NCBI GenBank assembly: GCA_949130495.1
Contig: OX422213.1
Location: 539,075,467-539,139,466, forward strand
DNA length: 64,000 bases
Direction of reading: 5' to 3'
Origin: Sambucus nigra
Taxonomy: Eukaryota > Streptophyta > Magnoliopsida > Dipsacales > Adoxaceae
The position numbers and the translations under genes were made by a program. Position 1 is the stretch's first letter, and each line of letters starts with the position of its first letter. The notes beneath the pieces are model-generated. The model was given only the letters and a program-made list of their open reading frames with translations, did not search any database and had not been told where the DNA came from. Positions 58,576 through 64,000 of this stretch are shown here, piece by piece.

Positions 58576-60439
58576 TGTAACACCCCGCGTTTTTAATAGT
58601 TAATTAAATTAATTACTTGGGAAATTTGAGAAAAAAAATAAAATTTTGGATTTGATTATTCTTAGTAATTAAATATGCTAGATTTTAGATATAAAAAATA
58701 ACGTTTTAAGTTGAATTTAAATCGAGCTTAAAATTTGGAAATTATAACCTTTTGTATAAAAATTGGGGCAGGATCTGAGATAACGAGGATAAAAATAACA
58801 TTTTTAGAAATCCAACCGTTCGATCAAGCTGAATTTTCCATAGCATCTCCGTTTCGCCATTTTCTACAACATACTAAAATTTAAAGCCATTCTGGTGGCC
58901 CGATCGTGCGAAATAATTTTTTGAGTGTTTGTATTTGATTAAGACTCAAATTATTTTTGGTATATAACCCAAGTGACGGGTTTAGAACTTTTAAAAACAC
59001 TTTCTTCTAAACCCTAAGAGCGACAATCTCCTTTTTGACATCTTTTTCCTCCCTCAAAACCTTAACTCCACTGGAGAGCTATTTTCAATCCAAGTTTTGA
59101 AGCTTTAAACCGGATTTTCTCAAGATCGTTCAAGAACGCCTCTTTGCTAATTTTTTTGAGAGGAATCCCACCGTGTAGTCAGAATTTCTCCATCTTAGTA
59201 TCAGGCATGAATACGATATTCTCTTCCTTTGGTATTATGCGTCTTAAGTGTCACCCAAACCCTTAATCATGTTTTTTTTTATGAAATCAATTTGTAACTT
59301 AATTAGAGAAAGTGGACATATAATTTGGGACTATTCTTATTAAATCTTTTAATATGATTTAATCTTTGAAACCCTTGGATGTGTAGGTTAGATTATTGGG
59401 TTTTCATGGTTTGGGGGTTGTAGGTTTACATGTAGAAATTATGGGATTAGATATATGTTATATTGGGACGCGTCCACACTTAAAAAATTAGATGATTTAT
59501 AAAAGAGAAAGATTATATCATATTGAATATCATCGCATGATAAATAAATTAACATTATTGAATAGAATGAATTATGTTGAAAACAACGACGGTGCTATTA
59601 ATTGAATTAAATTAAATTGGGACATTTATGATTATATTGCCATGTTATATTTATGATTTATGATATTGTGTGGATTATTATTATTCACTTTCGCCATCGT
59701 GAGGACGAGGAGCTTTTGGGTTGTATACTGCTCACCTTGTTTATAGGATGCTTACTAGGTATGGGGTGGGGCAGATTTTTATACTTTATCGACGTTACGC
59801 TAGCTAGGCACGCGACTAGGACGTGTTTAATATTAAAAATCTATCCTCTATATAGTAGGATGTATATGTGCTTTGGGGACCCTTAGGTATGGGACTAAGG
59901 GGTATTTTGGGGATCTCACGTCGATAAATAAGGGTCGGAGAATTTGAGATAATAAACGAATGAGAATTAATGCCTAAGATAATAACGGGTATTAAAAGCT
60001 GGGCGGCATAATGTGTGGGATCGAGAGTTTAAATAATTCAACTTGAATTTATGTCGGGTCGTGTGTGTAACCTTGTCATATTATGGGATCGACAGTTTAA
60101 ACGAGTGAGCTGGATATTGACAAGGGAAAGTGTGACACTTTGGTAGATTACCACCCGAGGCGGGAGGATCGCTATAATAAAATTGAGAAACATAATGATC
60201 TTGGGTTAATTAAATTAAATTAACATAGTGGGACTTAGATATTTAAAATCATATTAGCGTGGATTATTGAATTAGAATTTCTGAGGGTAGTTAGTGATTT
60301 GTATTAATTGCATTTAATTAAAATATTATATTCTAAAATTATCTCGTATAATGCTACTGGCTAGATTCAAGGATCCTATTTGATGGGAGTAGTGTGTATT
60401 CATGCTCGGGGCTCTGACCTCGTGTGTTGACTAACCTCC
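58576..60439 (+). mobile_element. 5' LTR of a plus-strand Tekay-like chromovirus, first part
   Basis: It starts with TGTAACACCCCGCG, like the TGTAATACCCCGC start of the complete chromovirus, and is interrupted at 60439 by a solo LTR. A TATA-like and GC-richer stretch around 59690-59890 may hold promoter and leader parts. No gene is supported. Confidence 0.8.
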
Positions 60440-63316
60440 TGTGACACCCCACCTAAATAAATACTGGTGATCAGTCATTTATTAAATTAAATCACAATAT
60501 CCAGTTGGATCAGTTTGTGCATCACTATAGAAAACTTTATTATTAAACACTAACCACCTAGTGTTTAAAAATGTTGATGTCAAAATTTTAATTAATATAA
60601 AAGTAGTTTAACGAAAAAATTAAACATTCACCATTCACATCAATCTCATATGATAAGAAATAACAACAATAATAAATGAAACTGGAGAAAACATTTCCAG
60701 TCTAAGTCCTAAATACAATAATCCAATAGAAATAAACTCAACAACTGAATAAAGTAAATAACAAAATCCAAAATATCTGAATATCTGAATAAAAGAGGGG
60801 CAACATGACCTAACTGATGAAATAACTCAAAAGGAATGAATGGTATACATAGAGGCATCTATTATCAAGGTCCTATAATTTCCACAGTAGCTATAGCTCA
60901 TCAAGTGAATGGAACTCCTATGCTTGGTGTCCTTGTGGATTGGCACCTAAAATAATTTGACAAGAAAAAGAGATTTGCAGAAAACGGGTAAGAGCCCGAG
61001 TTCAAAACAGTTTAAAACTCAGTAAGTGCTTAAAATGAGTTTATAGCACGTACATTAATCATGTTAGGTTAGCGTACTCACTTGAGATGCTCACCTCTCA
61101 TCTAATGTGCACGCCTAACGTTCCATCAAACCCTACTAGTTTTTATTCCCATGCTAACTAGTTGTTTCCCGTCTAACATCTAATCATAGACCAATATTGT
61201 TCCCATTAATTTCCCTCGCAATATACATAATACCTATAATCAACATGTCTTTAGCATGAATAAGCGCTCTTTCAATTTAATATCGGTAAAGTGTTCACCA
61301 ACTTAATTCATTTTCGATTTCATTATTATTCATGTCTACTTAATTCACACAATAGATAATATCATAAGTATATATATACATACACTCTATTATATATATT
61401 CTCAATACTTCACCTAGAGACGCAGATGCAGTGCATGGTTACTGTGCTGTCATGTCCTGGTGCATCACTCATTGCATAAAGGACTATAGGTTCTATCTCT
61501 TGCTAACCTTCAAAACAAACAAATATATTGGAGACGAACAAAGTTCTAGGCCGATGGGCTATGCATATACTTACGCACCCATACGATCGTCATCACTATC
61601 ATTCTCACAGATAGCCCGTACCTAGGTTCTATGTGCTAGTGGTACAAATCAAAATCCCACCCGAAGGCTCCTCAAGGCATGATTGTCCACAACGCGCAAC
61701 CTCCGCTCGATACCAAGCACCGTAGGTATGTCGTACACATATTAGTTCAATCAATAAGTATACACACAACTTATTATATTCATTAGGTATTCACGTAATC
61801 CAAGTCCTCAAATTCATATATTGTATTATCGTCTCTACTACTCACAATACTTTAAATGTACGACTTATCTCTCTATCGTATATACTCTTTAAGGTTCTAT
61901 CATTCCCACCCATACCTTTAGTAGTTACAAAATTCCTCTCACTACTAAATTATGTAAATGAAGCTACTCCAGAATAGCGTAGGTCATATTCTCTCACTTA
62001 AAGGAACCTAGAAGGATTTTTAACTCATTTGGGAAAAAATTGGAGTTTCTGAAATCTCGTTAGAACCTGGGAATTCTGGTTCGAACGAGGTCATTTGAAA
62101 GAGTTTATCACTTCAAACTAACTCTAAAATCTTGTTAGTAATCTCGTTGGAAGTCTCATTCGAACGACATGGGCAGGTCTTATAACAAGAATTCAGGGTT
62201 CGTCCCTGACTTCCAAAAGTTACGTTTTCCCAATTCATTCAACAGCAAAATCACCCAAAACTCATCGTAATTCAAATTCAACAACTCTAAACTGTATCCC
62301 CTGGTATTAAAACACTTTACCATCCATTTTTAACATCAAATCCCAAAAATTTCAACATGAATTTTGATAAATCTCCTAAATCCTCAATAGACCCAAAATT
62401 CATATAATCTCCATTAATAACCCATTAAACTCAAATAAAATTTTGTGGTTTTAATATATCACTTAGGTTTTTAATCCCCAAAATGATAGCTATTCAACTA
62501 CATGCAATTCCTATACCACAGTCATGAATACATTCCCAATTACATGATATTTTGATTAATCCATCAACTAAATTAACGTGAATCATATATGCTCTAAAAA
62601 TCCAGCAAGATAAACACTTTCCTTTTTGTGAAGTTCTGATTCTCTGGATGAAATTGGTATAAGGGTGACCCTTCTTTATAATCTATGCGTTGGTGTAATT
62701 TTTAGTGTGAGAGCTTGAGTCTTTATCCTTGGGCTCCTATGGAGTTCTTCTTCTTCCTCATTGGTTCTTTCTCTCCCCCACGTAGGTTTGAAAACTCACA
62801 AATATACTATTACCCACGTAACCTTCCTTTTTAATGTACTAGTTTCACCCATTTTCATTCCCTAAAATCTCAAAAGACTAAATACCCCTCCGGGGTGTCG
62901 GTTTGGCCTAAATTGCCCCGAAACTCAAATAAAACACCCGAGTAGAGTTTTATGAATATCTCGACCCTTTCGGACTCATCGGCGCACTCAAAATGGTCAT
63001 ACGAGTTACTTTAAAATATATTATCTTTTTAACCCAATAAAGTAATACCGACACGACTCACATGCACGCCCCAACTAAGTATATTATAACTACCGTATTT
63101 TTCACTCCCGACCATAATAATATTTTCTTAATCATATAATACTTTTCTCACTAAGTAATATTCAACATAATTATTATCAATATAAACTAACTCTCGTCAC
63201 GCTAGTAATTATTACGTTTAAATTCGGATTAATTATAAATAAATTTTCTCCATTAAATTTAATTAATCCTAATTCCATAATTAGAATAAAATCCCTCAAA
63301 AATATGGGGTATTACA
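60440..63316 (-). mobile_element. Solo LTR of a Tekay-like chromovirus
   Basis: A 2877-bp LTR with plus-strand ends TGTGACACCCC and GGGGTATTACA. It is clearly related along its length to 8226-11176 (for example TGGTGTCCTTGTGG, and the GGGCTCTGACC motif on the minus strand, here changed) but more diverged. No internal sequence or second LTR lies beside it, so the rest was probably lost by LTR recombination. The 5-bp flanks CCTCC and CTTTT do not match. Confidence 0.85.
62050..62175. repeat. TTCGAACGA-type palindromic motifs in the solo LTR
   Basis: GTTCGAACGAGG (about 62081) and CATTCGAACGACATGG (about 62158), with further TCTCGTT motifs between them. They occupy about the place in the LTR held by the CGATCGATCG cluster in the other family member. 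Confidence 0.6.
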
Positions 63317-63758
63317 CTTTTTCAGGATAAGTTTTGGAGAAGCTGCATAGGACCATTTGGACATTATCATTTGGAGGTGCAGCTGGAGTTTATTTATTTT
63401 ACTTCTTTAATTATTTTAGGCTTTCCTTTCAGTCGTATTTCATTATGAGACTCTATTTGGGTTTTATTGGGCCATGCGGTTCCAAAGTTGTTGAGGATTC
63501 AGTTGGAGTATTTACATTTGGTTTTATTAAGATTTTAAGTTAATCATTATTGGAGATTGAATTTAATTGGAGTTTAGCATGTGATGGATCTTTTATCGCT
63601 CAGTTGGTCATTATCATGTGGGATTGATTAAATTATTTATTTTGTGGATTTATTTATATATGTCTCATATCTATTTCATGCTAAGAATTGTATTATATTC
63701 ACTCACACTCGATTAGGTTTTGGTGGCGGCCGACGTTAGAATTAAGCGGGGTGTGACA
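63317..63758 (+). mobile_element. 5' LTR of the plus-strand Tekay-like chromovirus, last part
   Basis: It continues the LTR broken at 60439 and ends GCGGGGTGTGACA at 63758, just before a primer site. Whole LTR without the insert: about 2.3 kb. Confidence 0.82.
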
Positions 63759-63760
63759 GA

Positions 63761-63772
63761 TGGTATCAGAGC
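63761..63772 (+). promoter_or_regulatory. Primer binding site of the plus-strand Tekay-like chromovirus
   Basis: TGGTATCAGAGC, an exact initiator-Met tRNA complement two bases after the LTR end. Confidence 0.92.
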
Positions 63773-64000
63773 ATGGTCTTAGATCTCATAGGTTGTGAGT
63801 TCGTTTCGCTTCCATGTTATCGATCTTTGATTCCCTTTATTGATTCGTACTTCATAAGGTAGAGGGTCTAGTATACGTGTTAGATGTGTTTCTTGGAGAT
63901 ATATAATTTTGTATTAAGGACGTTGTAGGCATTTAGTTTAGAATTATTAAGCTTGATGTGAGGATCCTTAGAGTTGATTTTGGATACGTTAATTATTTGG
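63773..64000 (+). mobile_element. Internal leader of the plus-strand Tekay-like chromovirus
   Basis: Untranslated leader sequence running to the window end; gag should follow beyond it. Confidence 0.6.

Noticed and set aside
1..64000. tRNA or rRNA genes.
   Set aside because: No clover-leaf box A/B pair or rRNA sequence was seen; the TGGTATCAG sites are retrotransposon primer sites.

Overview
This is plant nuclear DNA, most likely from a eudicot. It is AT-rich and almost entirely made of transposable elements. The plant origin is supported by Ty3/gypsy chromovirus and Tat-type polyproteins, an L1-type LINE whose ORF2 ends in an RNase H domain, copia elements primed by initiator-Met tRNA, CACTA- and hAT-type DNA transposon ends, and one small plant-type LysM membrane protein. 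The species cannot be named from the sequence alone.

Left block (1-25247), a nest of four elements. The oldest is a minus-strand Tat-like gypsy element, of which the LTR (24814-25247), primer site and gag (about 23561-24710) remain. A plus-strand copia-like element sits inside its gag. That element has very long LTRs: the 3' LTR is 20784-23560, and the 5' LTR is cut by the window start and ends at 7705. Its internal region codes only for a decayed gag with six zinc-knuckle modules at a 135-bp period, and no pol. Two later insertions disrupt it: a minus-strand L1-type LINE (1758-7378) inside the 5' LTR, and a nearly complete minus-strand chromovirus of the Tekay/Del type (8226-18864) inside the gag region. 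The chromovirus polyprotein is broken by eight in-frame stops and one frameshift.

Middle block (25248-33708). This is a less repetitive island. It holds a non-autonomous hAT element with a perfect 8-bp target duplication (25468-26528), the one convincing host gene (LysM protein, minus strand, 26812-27162), a CACTA-type terminus at 28200, several splice-bounded exon-like segments on the minus strand (30607-31121), and a run of 23 G.

Right-middle block (33709-41460). A second Tat-like gypsy copy lies on the plus strand, with LTR, primer site, gag, protease, RT, RNase H and integrase all heavily mutated. An antisense coiled-coil ORF remnant follows its pol. No 3' LTR was found before the next block.

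Tandem array (41664-56266). Eleven head-to-tail units of about 1,328 bp each combine about 310 bp of internal 3' sequence with a polypurine tract and a full LTR of about 1 kb from a copia-like element. In each unit a palindromic dyad with a G-box lies just upstream of a TATA box. This is the most unusual structure in the window.

Right end (56267-64000). After an AT-rich stretch with microsatellites and a possible Helitron terminus, a plus-strand Tekay-like LTR (58576-60439 plus 63317-63758) is split by a minus-oriented solo LTR of a related family (60440-63316). It is followed by a perfect initiator-Met primer site at 63761, so an element continues past the window end. Apart from the LysM gene, no intact protein-coding gene is supported.
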